Shown: positions 18,854-27,968 of the stretch, in pieces | How the letters are laid out: the number at the start of each line of letters is the position of its first letter | Position numbering within the stretch: position 1 is the first letter of the stretch | Assembly (NCBI GenBank): GCA_913061505.1 | Contig: CAJXSO010000019.1 | Coordinates: 1-53,918, forward strand | Reading direction: 5' to 3' | DNA: 53,918 nt | Origin: an uncultured Lutimaribacter sp. | GTDB lineage: Bacteria; Pseudomonadota; Alphaproteobacteria; Rhodobacterales; Rhodobacteraceae | The notes under the pieces: generated by a model | Told to the model about the DNA's origin: nothing | What the model saw: the letters and a program-made list of their open reading frames with translations, nothing else | The model's database searches: none | Program-made: the position numbers and the translations under genes

Positions 18854-18869
18854 TTAACCACGCATTAAC
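18854..18869 (-). promoter_or_regulatory. CtrA box between the sulfotransferase gene and recA
   Basis: TTAACCACGCATTAAC is an exact match to TTAA-N7-TTAAC, the binding site of the response regulator CtrA. It is 53 bp upstream of the sulfotransferase start (minus) and 148 bp upstream of recA (plus), so it could act on either or both. Confidence 0.6.
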
Positions 18870-18941
18870 CCTAAGGTGAAATTTTTTGGAAGTGAACAGA
18901 AGAAGAGAATTGTTCTTGTTTTGATCTCATTTTTTGGTTAG

Positions 18942-18956
18942 GAACATTAATAGAAC
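18942..18956 (+). promoter_or_regulatory. SOS (LexA) box of recA
   Basis: GAAC-ATTAATA-GAAC is a perfect GAAC-N7-GAAC direct repeat, equal to the alphaproteobacterial LexA site GTTC-N7-GTTC on the other strand, 60 bp before the recA start. A second, imperfect copy (GTTC-N7-GATC) is at 18912-18926. Confidence 0.85.
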
Positions 18957-19016
18957 AAAAGCCATGTGTTGCCGCCCAGCACAGGGTGTGGAATAAGAGA
19001 CCGGAGTAGTCCCAAA

Positions 19017-20084
19017 ATGGCAGATCTTCTTTCGATGGATAGCAAGGCAAACGCAGACAAGCAAAAGGCGCTCGACAGCGCCCTGGCCCAGATCGAGCGG
19101 CAGTTCGGCAAAGGCTCGATCATGAAAATGGGTGGCGACAACCCCGTGCGTGACATCGAGGCAACCTCGACAGGGTCGCTGGGGCTGGATATCGCCTTGG
19201 GTATTGGTGGCCTGCCCAAAGGGCGCATTATTGAAATCTATGGGCCTGAAAGCTCGGGGAAAACCACGCTGACGCTGCATTGCATCGCGGAAGAGCAGAA
19301 AAAAGGCGGGGTTTGCGCCTTTGTCGATGCCGAACATGCCTTCGATCCGACATATGCCAAGAAACTGGGCGTGAACCTGGATGAATTGCTGATCAGCCAG
19401 CCCGACACGGGCGAGCAGGCATTGGAAATCGTCGATACGCTGGTGCGTTCGGGCGCGGTCAGCATGGTTGTGGTCGATTCTGTGGCGGCGCTGACCCCAA
19501 AAAGCGAACTCGAAGGCGATATGGGCGATAGCAATGTGGGCGTTCAGGCCCGCTTGATGAGCCAGGCCATGCGCAAATTGACCGGCTCGATCAACCGATC
19601 GAATTGTATGGTGATTTTCATCAACCAGATCCGCATGAAAATCGGCGTGATGTTTGGCAGCCCCGAAACCACAACAGGGGGCAACGCGCTGAAATTTTAC
19701 AGCTCGGTCCGCCTGGATATCCGCCGCATCGGCGCGATCAAAGATCGTGACGAGGTGGTGGGCAATGCCACCCGGGTTAAGGTGGTGAAAAACAAGGTCG
19801 CCCCGCCCTTTAAGCAGGTGGAATTCGACATCATGTATGGCGAAGGTATCTCGAAAATGGGCGAGCTGCTGGATCTGGGCGTGAAAGCGGGCGTTGTTGA
19901 TAAATCGGGCGCTTGGTTTTCCTATGGCGACGAGCGGATTGGCCAGGGCCGGGAAAACGCCAAGCAATTTCTGCGCGACAACCCCGCCATGGCCATCAGT
20001 ATCGAAGATAAAATTCGCGCGGCCCACGGGCTAGAGTTTGGGATGCAGGATGGCGACAGTGCCGATGATGTGTTCGAGGCCTAA
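19017..20084 (+). CDS. recA: Recombinase RecA
   Basis: A 355-residue DNA-dependent ATPase that forms filaments on single-stranded DNA, drives strand exchange and triggers LexA self-cleavage. Walker [10 protein letters not shown] is at 76-84, [14 protein letters not shown] carries Walker B, and the loop-2 region has [22 protein letters not shown]. The acidic C-terminal tail (DGDSADD) is present. The start at [10 protein letters not shown] is preceded by GGAG; an upstream in-frame extension is not conserved. It is preceded by an SOS box and closed by a strong terminator, so it is probably monocistronic. Confidence 0.99.
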   Translation: MADLLSMDSKANADKQKALDSALAQIERQFGKGSIMKMGGDNPVRDIEATSTGSLGLDIALGIGGLPKGRIIEIYGPESSGKTTLTLHCIAEEQKKGGVCAFVDAEHAFDPTYAKKLGVNLDELLISQPDTGEQALEIVDTLVRSGAVSMVVVDSVAALTPKSELEGDMGDSNVGVQARLMSQAMRKLTGSINRSNCMVIFINQIRMKIGVMFGSPETTTGGNALKFYSSVRLDIRRIGAIKDRDEVVGNATRVKVVKNKVAPPFKQVEFDIMYGEGISKMGELLDLGVKAGVVDKSGAWFSYGDERIGQGRENAKQFLRDNPAMAISIEDKIRAAHGLEFGMQDGDSADDVFEA

Positions 20085-20105
20085 GCGCTGCACGGGTTTC
20101 TTAAT

Positions 20106-20131
20106 AAAAAGGCGCCTTCGGGCGCCTTTTT
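20106..20131 (+). terminator. Rho-independent terminator of recA
   Basis: An 11-bp stem (20106-20116 with 20121-20131: GGCGCC core flanked by A5/T5) closes on the very stable loop TTCG, 21 bp after the recA stop. It has T5 at the 3' end on plus and, by symmetry, on minus. Confidence 0.95.
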
Positions 20132-20233
20132 GCTGCCCCTTGGGGTGATTTATCGGCAAAGGATGATGGACAGTTGCGGGGTGTGCAGATACATCTGCCT
20201 GAATTCCATACCCTTGAAGGCCAGAGACCGCAC

Positions 20234-22894
20234 ATGCCGACGCTGAACGATATCCGCTCGACTTTCTTGTCTTATTTTCAGGCGCAGGGGCACCAAATTG
20301 TGCAATCCAGCCCCTTGGTGCCACGCAATGACCCGACATTGATGTTTACCAATTCGGGCATGGTGCAGTTCAAAAACTGTTTCACCGGCGTAGAAAAGCG
20401 CGATTATGTGCGGGCCACTACCGCCCAAAAATGCGTGCGGGCCGGGGGCAAACATAACGATCTTGATAACGTCGGCTACACCGCCCGCCACCACACATTT
20501 TTTGAAATGCTGGGCAATTTCTCGTTTGGCGATTATTTCAAAACCGAGGCTATCCCCTTTGCCTGGGAGCTGATCACCAAAGAATTCGGCATCGATCCCA
20601 AACGCCTGCTGACCACGGTCTATCACACCGATGACGAGGCCTTTGAAATTTGGAAGAAAGTGGGTGTTCCCGAAGACCGGATCATTCGCATCGCCACCAG
20701 CGATAATTTCTGGCAGATGGGCCCCACCGGCCCCTGTGGCCCCTGCACCGAGATCTTTTATGATCATGGCGATCACATCTGGGGCGGCCCTCCGGGCTCG
20801 GCCGAGGAAGATGGCGACAGGTTTATCGAAATCTGGAACGTGGTGTTCATGCAAAACGAGCAATTCGAGGATGGCTCGATGCGCGCGCTGGATATGCAAT
20901 CGATCGACACCGGCATGGGGCTGGAACGGATCGGCGCCTTGCTGCAGGGCAAGCATGACAATTACGACACCGATTTGATGCGCGCGCTGATCGAGGCCAG
21001 CGCCACGCTAACAGATGGCGCCCCCGATGGCCCCGGCAAAACCCACCACCGGGTGATTGCCGACCATCTGCGCTCGACCTCGTTCTTGATTGCCGACGGG
21101 GTGATGCCATCGAACGATGGGCGCGGCTATGTGTTGCGCCGCATCATGCGCCGCGCCATGCGCCACGCGCATCTGCTGGGGGCCAAAGACCCGGTGATGC
21201 ACCGCCTTGTGGGCGCGCTGACGGCACAGATGGGCGATGCCTACCCCGAATTGCGCCAGGCGCAGGCGATGATCGAGGAAACGCTGAAACTGGAGGAAAC
21301 CCGGTTCAAGCAAACCCTGGATCGCGGCTTGAAATTGTTGGACGACGAATTGGCCAACCTGCCCGACGAGGCCCCGCTGCCCGGGGCTGCGGCCTTTAAG
21401 CTATATGATACGTTCGGTTTCCCGCTGGATCTGACCCAAGATGCGCTGCGCGAAAAGGGCCGTGCGGTGGATACCGACGGCTTTGATGCCGCCATGGCCG
21501 AACAAAAGGCCAAGGCGCGCGCCGCTTGGGCAGGCTCGGGCGAGGCGGCAGATGCCGCGATTTGGTTCGATATTGCCGAACAGCACGGCACGACCGAGTT
21601 TTTGGGCTATGATACCGAAACCGCCGAGGGCCAGGTGCTGGCGCTGGTGCAAGACGGGGCCAGCGTGGCCGCGGCCGCCCCGGGCCAGCCGGTGCAGATT
21701 GTGTTGAACCAAACGCCGTTTTACGCCGAATCCGGTGGCCAGGTGGGCGATAGCGGTGTGATCACCTTCGAGGGTGGTCAGGCCCGTGTGCAAGACACCA
21801 AGAAAGTAAACGGCGTATTTGTGCATATGGCGCAAGTGGAAAGCGGCACGTTGACCCCGGGTATGGGGGTTGCCTTGGCGGTCGATCATGCCCGCCGCGG
21901 GGCCATTCGGGCAAACCACTCGGCCACACACCTGCTGCACGAGGCATTGCGCCGCGCGCTTGGCGCCCATGTGGCGCAGCGCGGGTCGTTGAATGCCGAT
22001 GACCGGCTGCGTTTCGATTTCAGCCACACAAAGGCGCTAAGCGCGGATGAACTCTCGCAGGTGGAAGACGAGGTGAATGCCTTTATCCGCCAAAACACCG
22101 CCGTCAGCACCCGTATCATGACGCCCGATGATGCCCGCGCGCTGGGTGCGCAGGCGCTGTTTGGCGAAAAATACGGCGACGAGGTGCGCGTGGTATCGAT
22201 GGGCGTCGAGGCTGGCTCGGGCAAGGGGGCTGATGGCCAAACCTATTCGATCGAGCTGTGCGGCGGCACCCATGTGGCGCGCACCGGCGATATTGGGGCC
22301 TTTGCGCTGCTGGGCGATAGCGCATCCAGCGCCGGGGTGCGCCGGATCGAGGCGCTGACGGGCGCCGATGCCATGCGCTATCTGGCGCAGCAGGCGCAGG
22401 TTTTGGCCTCGGTTGCGGGCGAGTTGAAAACGCAAGCCGCCGATGTGCCGGCCCGCGTGCGCATGCTGCTGGACGAGCGGCGCAAGCTGGAAAACGAAGT
22501 GGCACAGCTGCGCCGCGAGCTGGCCATGGCCGGTGGCGCGGGCCAAGGCGGTGCCGCGGCTGTGCAAGAGGTGGCTGGCCTGTCTTTTGTGGGGCAGGTG
22601 TTAAGCGGTGTGTCGGGCAAAGACCTGCCCGCCCTGATCGACGAGCATAAGGCCCGCATGGGCAGCGGTGCGGTGGTCTTGATTGCTGATACCGGTGGCA
22701 AGGCGGCGGTGGCGGCAGGGGTGACCCAAGACCTAACATCGCGTGTCTCGGCGGTAGATCTGGTCAAGGCGGCTGTGGCCGAATTGGGCGGCAAGGGCGG
22801 CGGTGGCCGCCCCGATATGGCCCAGGGCGGCGGGGCCTCGGCGGAAAACGCAGAAAAAGCGCTGGCCGCTGCCCGCGCCGTAATAGGGGGATAG
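20234..22894 (+). CDS. alaS: Alanine--tRNA ligase
   Basis: This 886-residue class II synthetase charges tRNA-Ala. The N-terminal catalytic core begins [16 protein letters not shown] and contains the class II motif [13 protein letters not shown]. The editing domain has the zinc quartet HxxxH (His562, His566) and CxxxH (Cys676, His680 in [12 protein letters not shown]), which removes mischarged Ser and Gly. The C-terminal Ala region with DHHA1-type sequence (RPDMAQGGG) binds the tRNA elbow. The chosen start is the family N-terminus; 20 further in-frame residues upstream are rejected. It follows the recA terminator by about 100 bp and the DUF1330 gene starts 4 bp after its stop. Confidence 0.98.
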   Translation: MPTLNDIRSTFLSYFQAQGHQIVQSSPLVPRNDPTLMFTNSGMVQFKNCFTGVEKRDYVRATTAQKCVRAGGKHNDLDNVGYTARHHTFFEMLGNFSFGDYFKTEAIPFAWELITKEFGIDPKRLLTTVYHTDDEAFEIWKKVGVPEDRIIRIATSDNFWQMGPTGPCGPCTEIFYDHGDHIWGGPPGSAEEDGDRFIEIWNVVFMQNEQFEDGSMRALDMQSIDTGMGLERIGALLQGKHDNYDTDLMRALIEASATLTDGAPDGPGKTHHRVIADHLRSTSFLIADGVMPSNDGRGYVLRRIMRRAMRHAHLLGAKDPVMHRLVGALTAQMGDAYPELRQAQAMIEETLKLEETRFKQTLDRGLKLLDDELANLPDEAPLPGAAAFKLYDTFGFPLDLTQDALREKGRAVDTDGFDAAMAEQKAKARAAWAGSGEAADAAIWFDIAEQHGTTEFLGYDTETAEGQVLALVQDGASVAAAAPGQPVQIVLNQTPFYAESGGQVGDSGVITFEGGQARVQDTKKVNGVFVHMAQVESGTLTPGMGVALAVDHARRGAIRANHSATHLLHEALRRALGAHVAQRGSLNADDRLRFDFSHTKALSADELSQVEDEVNAFIRQNTAVSTRIMTPDDARALGAQALFGEKYGDEVRVVSMGVEAGSGKGADGQTYSIELCGGTHVARTGDIGAFALLGDSASSAGVRRIEALTGADAMRYLAQQAQVLASVAGELKTQAADVPARVRMLLDERRKLENEVAQLRRELAMAGGAGQGGAAAVQEVAGLSFVGQVLSGVSGKDLPALIDEHKARMGSGAVVLIADTGGKAAVAAGVTQDLTSRVSAVDLVKAAVAELGGKGGGGRPDMAQGGGASAENAEKALAAARAVIGG

Positions 22895-22898
22895 GCCC

Positions 22899-23186
22899 AT
22901 GCCTGCATTGTGGATTGCCCATGTAACCGTGACCGATGAAGAGGCCTATGGCAAATACGCGGCCCTGGCTGGGCCTGCCATTGCCAAGCACGGGGGTCAT
23001 TTCATTGCCCGTGCTGCGCGGTTTGTGCAGCTCGAGGGCAAGGAACGCCCGCGCAATGTGGTGGCGCGCTTTGACAGCGTCGAGGCGGCAGTGGCCTGCT
23101 ATCACAGCCCCGAATACCAAGAGGCGCTAAGCCACGCGCGCGGCGCATCCGAGCGCGAGCTTTTGGTAGTGGAAACCACCGAATAG
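22899..23186 (+). CDS. DUF1330 domain protein
   Basis: A 95-residue soluble protein of the DUF1330 family, a dimeric alpha/beta-barrel (ferredoxin-like) fold of unknown biochemical role. Family features seen are the start PALWIAHVTVTDEEAYGKYA, the core RNVVARFDSVEAAVACYHSPEYQEAL and a terminal beta strand ELLVVE. Its ribosome site (GGGGGAT) overlaps the alaS stop, so it is co-transcribed and probably coupled with alaS. Nothing in the sequence gives a substrate. Confidence 0.85.
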   Translation: MPALWIAHVTVTDEEAYGKYAALAGPAIAKHGGHFIARAARFVQLEGKERPRNVVARFDSVEAAVACYHSPEYQEALSHARGASERELLVVETTE

Positions 23187-23250
23187 CGCGCGCCCCATGG
23201 CTGGACACCCCGCCTGGCCGCCCTATGTGGCGGTTTAGGCGGGGGGCAGC

Positions 23251-23796
23251 ATGGCACGGTTTCTACTGACAATTTTTCTGGTTTTGGTGGCGCAGCACAG
23301 CTGGGCCAATGATTGGCAGGCGCTGCGTGCGCCGGGGGCTGTGGTGCTGATGCGCCATGCGTTGGCCCCTGGCACGGGCGATCCGGCGCATTTTGACGTG
23401 GCGCGCTGCGAAACCCAGCGCAACCTTGATGCCCGCGGGCGGGCACAGGCGCAGGCGATTGGCCAGATATTGGCGGCCCGATCTATTCAGTTCGATCAGG
23501 TGTTTTCCAGCCAATGGTGCCGCTGCCGCGATACGGCACAGCTGTTGGCCCTGGGCCAGGTGCAAGAGCACCCAGCGCTGAATTCGTTTTTCCAAAACTA
23601 CGGGGCAGAGGCCGCACAAACGCAGGCCGCCATGCGATTGGTGCAAGACAATGCCGGAAAACGCCTGCTGCTGGTGACGCATCAGGTGAATATTCGGGCG
23701 CTGACGGGGGTTGGCGCGCGATCAGGCGAGATGATTGTGGCGCAGCTGCGCGAGGGCAGGCTGCAGGTTACAGGGCGTGTGATGATCGCCCCGTAA
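23251..23796 (+). CDS. Secreted histidine-phosphatase family protein
   Basis: A 181-residue protein with a cleavable signal peptide (hydrophobic 4-14, probable cut after SWA at 19) followed by a histidine phosphatase fold. The RH motif is Arg35-His36 in VLMRHALAPG, where His36 is the phospho-acceptor; the second catalytic region has His144 in LLLVTHQVNIRALTG. This should be a periplasmic phosphomonoesterase, in contrast to the cytoplasmic SixA or phosphoglycerate-mutase branches. The substrate is unknown. Three cysteines (53, 90, 92) include CRC and could form a disulfide in the periplasm. The gene ends 11 bp before the convergent typA stop, with no clear terminator between them. Confidence 0.82.
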   Translation: MARFLLTIFLVLVAQHSWANDWQALRAPGAVVLMRHALAPGTGDPAHFDVARCETQRNLDARGRAQAQAIGQILAARSIQFDQVFSSQWCRCRDTAQLLALGQVQEHPALNSFFQNYGAEAAQTQAAMRLVQDNAGKRLLLVTHQVNIRALTGVGARSGEMIVAQLREGRLQVTGRVMIAP

Positions 23797-23807
23797 CCTG
23801 CTGTTTT

Positions 23808-25625
23808 TTAGGCTTGTTTCGACATGCGCTTGCGCTCGTGCGGGTCGAGATAGCGCTTGCGCAGGCGGATCGATTGCGGCGTGACCTCGACCAATTCATC
23901 GTCGTTGATATAGGCAATCGCCTCTTCGAGGGTAAAGTTGATATGCGGCGTCAGGCGCACGGCATCATCGGTGCCGCTGGCGCGCACGTTGGTCAGCTTT
24001 TTGCCCTTAAGCGGGTTCACCTCGAGGTCGTTATCGCGGCTGTGCTCGCCGATGATCATGCCTTGATACACTTTGGCCTGCGGCCCCAGGAACATGCGGC
24101 CGCGCTCTTCGAGGTTCCACAGCGCATAGGCCACAGCCTCGCCATCTTCCATCGAGATCAGCACACCAGCACGGCGGCCGGGAATTGGGCCGCGGTGGGC
24201 GGTCCAGCCATGGAACACGCGGTTCAACACGCCGGTGCCGCGGGTGTCGGTCAGGAATTCGCCATGATAGCCGATCAACCCGCGCGAGGGCACATGCGCG
24301 ATGATGCGGGTTTTGCCGGCCCCTGCGGGGCGCATTTCCACCAAATCACCTTTGCGCGCGCCGGTGATTTTTTCGATGACAGCGCCGGTATATTCGTCAT
24401 CCACATCGATGGTTACCTCTTCCACCGGCTCCATGCGCTGGCCGTTTTCCTCGCGCATGATCACCTGCGGGCGCGAGATCGACAGCTCGAATCCCTCGCG
24501 GCGCATGTTTTCAATCAACACGCCCATCTGCAATTCGCCGCGCCCCGATACCTCGAATGCTTCACCGCCGGGCGTATCGGCCACGCGGATGGCCACGTTT
24601 GATTCGGCTTCTTTCAACAGGCGCTCGCGGATCACGCGGCTTTGCACCTTTTTGCCCTCGCGCCCGGCCAGCGGGCTGTCGTTGATGCCAAAGGTGACGG
24701 TAATGGTGGGCGGGTCGATCGGCTGCGCCTCAAGCGGCTCTTCCACGGCCAAGGCGCAGATCGTATCGGCCACGGTGGCCTTTGACATGCCCGCCAGGCT
24801 GACGATATCGCCCGCCTCGGCGGTTTCGATATCTTGCATCTGCAGGCCGCGGAACGCCTGAATTTTGGTGATGCGGAATTGTTCGATCTTTTGGCCATGG
24901 CGGGTAAGCGCCTGCACGGTCTGGCCCACTTTGGCCTGGCCCGATTCCACGCGGCCCGTCAAAATGCGGCCCACGAAAGGATCGCTGCCCAGGGTGGTGG
25001 CCAGCATGCGGAAATCATCGTTGCGTTGTTTCACCTGGCGGGGCGCGGGCACGTGATTGACGACCAGGTTGAACAAGGCATCAAGGTTTTTGCGCGGCCC
25101 ATCCATTTCGGCATCGGCCCAGCCTGCACGGCCCGAGGCGTAAAGATGCGGGAAATCAAGCTGGTCTTCATCGGCGTCGAGATTGGCGAAAAGATCAAAC
25201 ACCTCGTCCAATGCGCGATCGGGCTCGGCATCGGGTTTGTCTACTTTGTTCAGCACCACAATCGGGCGCAGGCCCAGGGCCAGGGCCTTGGATGTTACGA
25301 ATTTTGTCTGCGGCATCGGGCCTTCGGCGGCGTCAACCAGCAACACCACGCCATCGACCATCGACAAGATCCGTTCGACCTCGCCGCCGAAATCGGCGTG
25401 GCCGGGGGTGTCGACGATATTGATCCGCGTGCCTTTCCATTCCACCGAGGTGGCTTTGGCCAAAATGGTGATGCCCCGCTCGCGTTCCAGATCGTTGCTG
25501 TCCATCGCCCGTTCGGCCACAGCCTGGTTTTCGCGGAACGCCCCCGATTGTTTCAGCAATTCGTCCACAAGGGTGGTTTTCCCGTGGTCAACGTGGGCAA
25601 TAATAGCGATGTTGCGCAGATCCAT
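23808..25625 (-). CDS. typA: Ribosome-binding GTPase TypA/BipA
   Basis: A 605-residue translational GTPase. The G1 motif is HVDHGKTT at 11-18, G3 is DTPGHADF and G4 is NKVDKPDA, followed by EF-G-like domains II, III and V and the TypA-specific C-terminal domain (GRMFLGPQAKVYQGMIIGEH). TypA binds the 70S ribosome at the EF-G site and is needed for growth at low temperature and under stress, aiding large-subunit assembly. The ATG at 25625 has AAGGA upstream and starts at MDLRNIAIIAHVDHG, the family N-terminus. Confidence 0.97.
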   Translation of the reverse strand: MDLRNIAIIAHVDHGKTTLVDELLKQSGAFRENQAVAERAMDSNDLERERGITILAKATSVEWKGTRINIVDTPGHADFGGEVERILSMVDGVVLLVDAAEGPMPQTKFVTSKALALGLRPIVVLNKVDKPDAEPDRALDEVFDLFANLDADEDQLDFPHLYASGRAGWADAEMDGPRKNLDALFNLVVNHVPAPRQVKQRNDDFRMLATTLGSDPFVGRILTGRVESGQAKVGQTVQALTRHGQKIEQFRITKIQAFRGLQMQDIETAEAGDIVSLAGMSKATVADTICALAVEEPLEAQPIDPPTITVTFGINDSPLAGREGKKVQSRVIRERLLKEAESNVAIRVADTPGGEAFEVSGRGELQMGVLIENMRREGFELSISRPQVIMREENGQRMEPVEEVTIDVDDEYTGAVIEKITGARKGDLVEMRPAGAGKTRIIAHVPSRGLIGYHGEFLTDTRGTGVLNRVFHGWTAHRGPIPGRRAGVLISMEDGEAVAYALWNLEERGRMFLGPQAKVYQGMIIGEHSRDNDLEVNPLKGKKLTNVRASGTDDAVRLTPHINFTLEEAIAYINDDELVEVTPQSIRLRKRYLDPHERKRMSKQA

Positions 25626-25717
25626 GTATCCGTCCTTAAGCGTGTTCGCCGTTCGCCTAACCGGAGTTTCATGAAAAGGCCAGCGCAAACGCCGCGCTGC
25701 GGCACTTACGCCACATG

Positions 25718-25739
25718 AAAACGGCCCCAACCGGGGCCG
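25718..25739 (-). terminator. Rho-independent terminator of ssb
   Basis: CGGCCCC (25722-25728) pairs with GGGGCCG (25733-25739) around AACC; on the minus strand it is followed by TTTT, about 30 bp after the ssb stop and before typA. Confidence 0.8.
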
Positions 25740-25768
25740 CCTGTGTGTTTTTTGTGGGTTTGGGCGCC

Positions 25769-26269
25769 TTAGAACGGGATTTCGTCATCCAGATCGCGCG
25801 ATGGGGCAGGGCCGCCCGATGGCCCGGGCCCGCTGTCGTAGCCGCCATCATAGCCACCGTCATAGCCGCCACCCTGGCCGCCGCCGTAATTGCCGCCGCC
25901 GCCCTGGCCACCGCCATCGCGGCCATCCAGCATGGTCAGCACGCCATCATAGCCCTGCAATACAACTTCGGTTGTATAGCGGTCTTGGCCAGACTGGTCT
26001 TGCCATTTGCGGGTTTGCAATTTGCCTTCCAGATACACTTTCGAGCCTTTGCGCAAATACTGCTCGGCGATGCGCACCAGCCCCTCTTGGAAAATCGCAA
26101 CCGAATGCCATTCGGTGCGTTCGCGCCGCTCGCCGGTGTTGCGGTCTTTCCATGTGTCAGAGGTGGCAATGCGCAGATTGCACACTTTGCCGCCGTTCTG
26201 AAAGCTGCGCACCTCGGGGTCGCGCCCCAGGTTGCCCACCAAAATTACCTTGTTTACCGAACCGGCCAT
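25769..26269 (-). CDS. ssb: Single-stranded DNA-binding protein
   Basis: A 166-residue SSB. The OB fold (1-112) begins [21 protein letters not shown] and includes [16 protein letters not shown]; a flexible linker of Gly, Gln, Tyr and Asp repeats (115-150, several [10 protein letters not shown] units) leads to the acidic tip DDEIPF that recruits partner proteins. It coats single-stranded DNA as a tetramer in replication and repair. The start is fixed by AGGAGG eight bases before the ATG. I looked for a GTTC-N7-GTTC box upstream and saw none. Confidence 0.98.
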   Translation of the reverse strand: MAGSVNKVILVGNLGRDPEVRSFQNGGKVCNLRIATSDTWKDRNTGERRERTEWHSVAIFQEGLVRIAEQYLRKGSKVYLEGKLQTRKWQDQSGQDRYTTEVVLQGYDGVLTMLDGRDGGGQGGGGNYGGGQGGGYDGGYDGGYDSGPGPSGGPAPSRDLDDEIPF

Positions 26270-26494
26270 GCCATCCCTCCTGTCGAGTCGTGTTTCGCGC
26301 AGGTTACACCACTCTGACAGTATGAAGGAAAGGTTAAACTTCGCCCCGGGCGCCCGCGATTGGCCTATAACCCGGGGCATAGGGCCGCCAAATTTGCCCC
26401 AATACACCCGCGGGCCAATTCTGCCCCCCGGGTTTCGCCCCTAGATTGATCGCCAGATGCACCAACGCATCGCTTTTTTTCGAAAGGACGACCT

Positions 26495-26746
26495 ATGAAA
26501 CTTGTCAAAGCGCTTCCGCTTATCCTGGCCTGTGCAGTTGCAGGCAATGCCGCCCTGGCCTCGTCGCGCGTCAGCGAGAGCACCCATAACGAGATCACCA
26601 CCAAGATGGCCGCCGAGGGCTATGACGTGCGCAAGATTGAAATCGAAGATGGTGAAATCGAGGTCTATGCCCTGAAAGACGGCAAGCGGCTGGAAATTTA
26701 CCTGAACCCAGACCTGAGCGTGAACCGCATCAAAACCAACGATTGA
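26495..26746 (+). CDS. Small periplasmic PepSY-domain protein
   Basis: An 83-residue protein with an N-terminal signal peptide (hydrophobic 7-20, cut near ALA-SS at 22) and one PepSY domain (about 30-80: MAAEGYDVRKIEIEDGEIEVYALKDGK). Stand-alone PepSY proteins are periplasmic and of unclear function; the domain occurs in peptidase inhibitors and in heme or redox membrane proteins. The ribosome site AAAGGA precedes the ATG. It is the first of three same-strand genes with a membrane cytochrome b and a membrane-anchored LuxR-type regulator, so it may be the sensing or ligand part of that set. Confidence 0.82.
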   Translation: MKLVKALPLILACAVAGNAALASSRVSESTHNEITTKMAAEGYDVRKIEIEDGEIEVYALKDGKRLEIYLNPDLSVNRIKTND

Positions 26747-26813
26747 TCGCAAGCGCCTTTTGGCCCGGCCCGTGACAGGGCCGGCGCCAATATGGCAGAA
26801 GAAAGGATAGAAG

Positions 26814-27347
26814 ATGCGCAAGGTCAAAGTGTGGGATCCGATTGTGCGGCTGTTTCATTGGGTGGTGGTGTTCACCTTCGTGGCCAATGCCTGGGCGATC
26901 GATGACGAAAGCAAATTGCACCAGCAAGTGGGCTGGGTGATCGTGGCACTTTTGGGGCTGCGCGTGGTTTGGGGGCTGGTGGGCAGCAAACACGCCCGCT
27001 TTAGCGATTTTCCGCCCAGCATTCCGGCCGCGATGGGCCAGCTGCAAGAAATTGCCACAGGCCGCCTACACCGCCATATCGGCCATTCGCCGCTGGGGGC
27101 GTGGATGATTTATGCGCTTTTATTGGGGCTTGCGGGGCTTTGTGCCACGGGTGTGATGATGACGACCGATATGTTTTGGGGTATCGGTTGGGTTGAAGAG
27201 ATTCACGAGGCGCTCATGGTTGTTACGGCCTCTGCCGCCTGTGTTCATGTGGCCGCGGTTGTTATAGAAAGCCGGCGCACGGGCGTGAACCTGCCCCGCG
27301 CGATGATTACTGGAACCAAGGTGATACCCGATGACGATGCGCGATGA
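26814..27347 (+). CDS. Membrane cytochrome b561-type protein
   Basis: This 177-residue di-heme-type cytochrome b of the b561 / hydrogenase b-subunit superfamily has about four membrane helices (12-28, 38-57, 95-116, 132-152). Candidate heme-ligand histidines are His15 (LFHWVVVF), His36, His91, His131 and His145. The N-terminus KVWDPIVRLFHW is characteristic. Such proteins carry electrons across the inner membrane to or from quinone. It follows the PepSY gene by 67 bp and its end overlaps the start of the next gene, implying co-expression. Redox partner unknown. Confidence 0.87.
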   Translation: MRKVKVWDPIVRLFHWVVVFTFVANAWAIDDESKLHQQVGWVIVALLGLRVVWGLVGSKHARFSDFPPSIPAAMGQLQEIATGRLHRHIGHSPLGAWMIYALLLGLAGLCATGVMMTTDMFWGIGWVEEIHEALMVVTASAACVHVAAVVIESRRTGVNLPRAMITGTKVIPDDDAR

Positions 27348-27867
27348 TGTCGAAAACCGTTTTCCCGGGGGGGCCGAAGGGCTGGGCCTTGCTGGGCTGA
27401 TGGTTTTGCAAGGCGGGTGCGCTGCGTTTTTTCTGGGCGATGTCGTGTCAGATTTCTCTGATATCGGTCATCAGGTTTTGTTTGAATGGCATCTGGTGTT
27501 GGAATTATTGGCCAGTATCACGCTGGTGCTGGCCATTGCACTAGAGGGGCGCATGCTGATGCGCCTCATCCGCCGCCAGGCGCATTTTCGGCGTGGCCTG
27601 TCTGTGGCCTCGGGCGCCTTGCATGATCTGATCGAGGCCTATTTCGATGCATGGGCGCTGACCGCGGCCGAACGCGATGTTGCCACCTTTGCCATCAAGG
27701 GCCTGTCAAATGCCGAAATAGCCCAAATGCGCGGATCGGCCGAGGGCACCGTGAAGGCCCATCTCAACGCGATTTACCGCAAGGCCGGTGTGCAGGGGCG
27801 GGGCGCGCTGTTGTCGATGCTGGTCGAGGATTTGATGCAAGAGCCGTTGATCACACCCCAGGCCTGA
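27331..27867 (+). CDS. Membrane-anchored LuxR-type transcription regulator
   Basis: This 178-residue protein has two predicted membrane helices (about 19-39 and 54-72) joined by a short loop, a basic stretch (RLIRRQAHFRRG) on the cytoplasmic side, and a C-terminal LuxR/GerE helix-turn-helix (110-165: LTAAERDVATFAIKGLSNAEIAQMRGSAEGTVKAHLNAIYRKAG, shown here by its ends 110-153). No receiver or autoinducer domain is seen, so sensing probably occurs in or across the membrane. Its start lies inside the cytochrome b gene (17-bp overlap; an ATG two codons later is also possible), so the two are translated together. Function is inferred: a membrane redox or heme signal passed to gene control. Confidence 0.8.
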   Translation: MTMRDDVENRFPGGAEGLGLAGLMVLQGGCAAFFLGDVVSDFSDIGHQVLFEWHLVLELLASITLVLAIALEGRMLMRLIRRQAHFRRGLSVASGALHDLIEAYFDAWALTAAERDVATFAIKGLSNAEIAQMRGSAEGTVKAHLNAIYRKAGVQGRGALLSMLVEDLMQEPLITPQA

Positions 27868-27968
27868 TGGCCCGCGACCAAAGGCAGGGGTGTTTTTCGG
27901 CGCAATAGCCCCTATATTGCCCCTGCATCATTTGATTATCTGGCCCATAGCGGGCATCTGGGGGGGAC

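Noticed and set aside
26270-26340. SOS box before ssb
   Set aside because: No GTTC-N7-GTTC or its complement is present in the upstream region.
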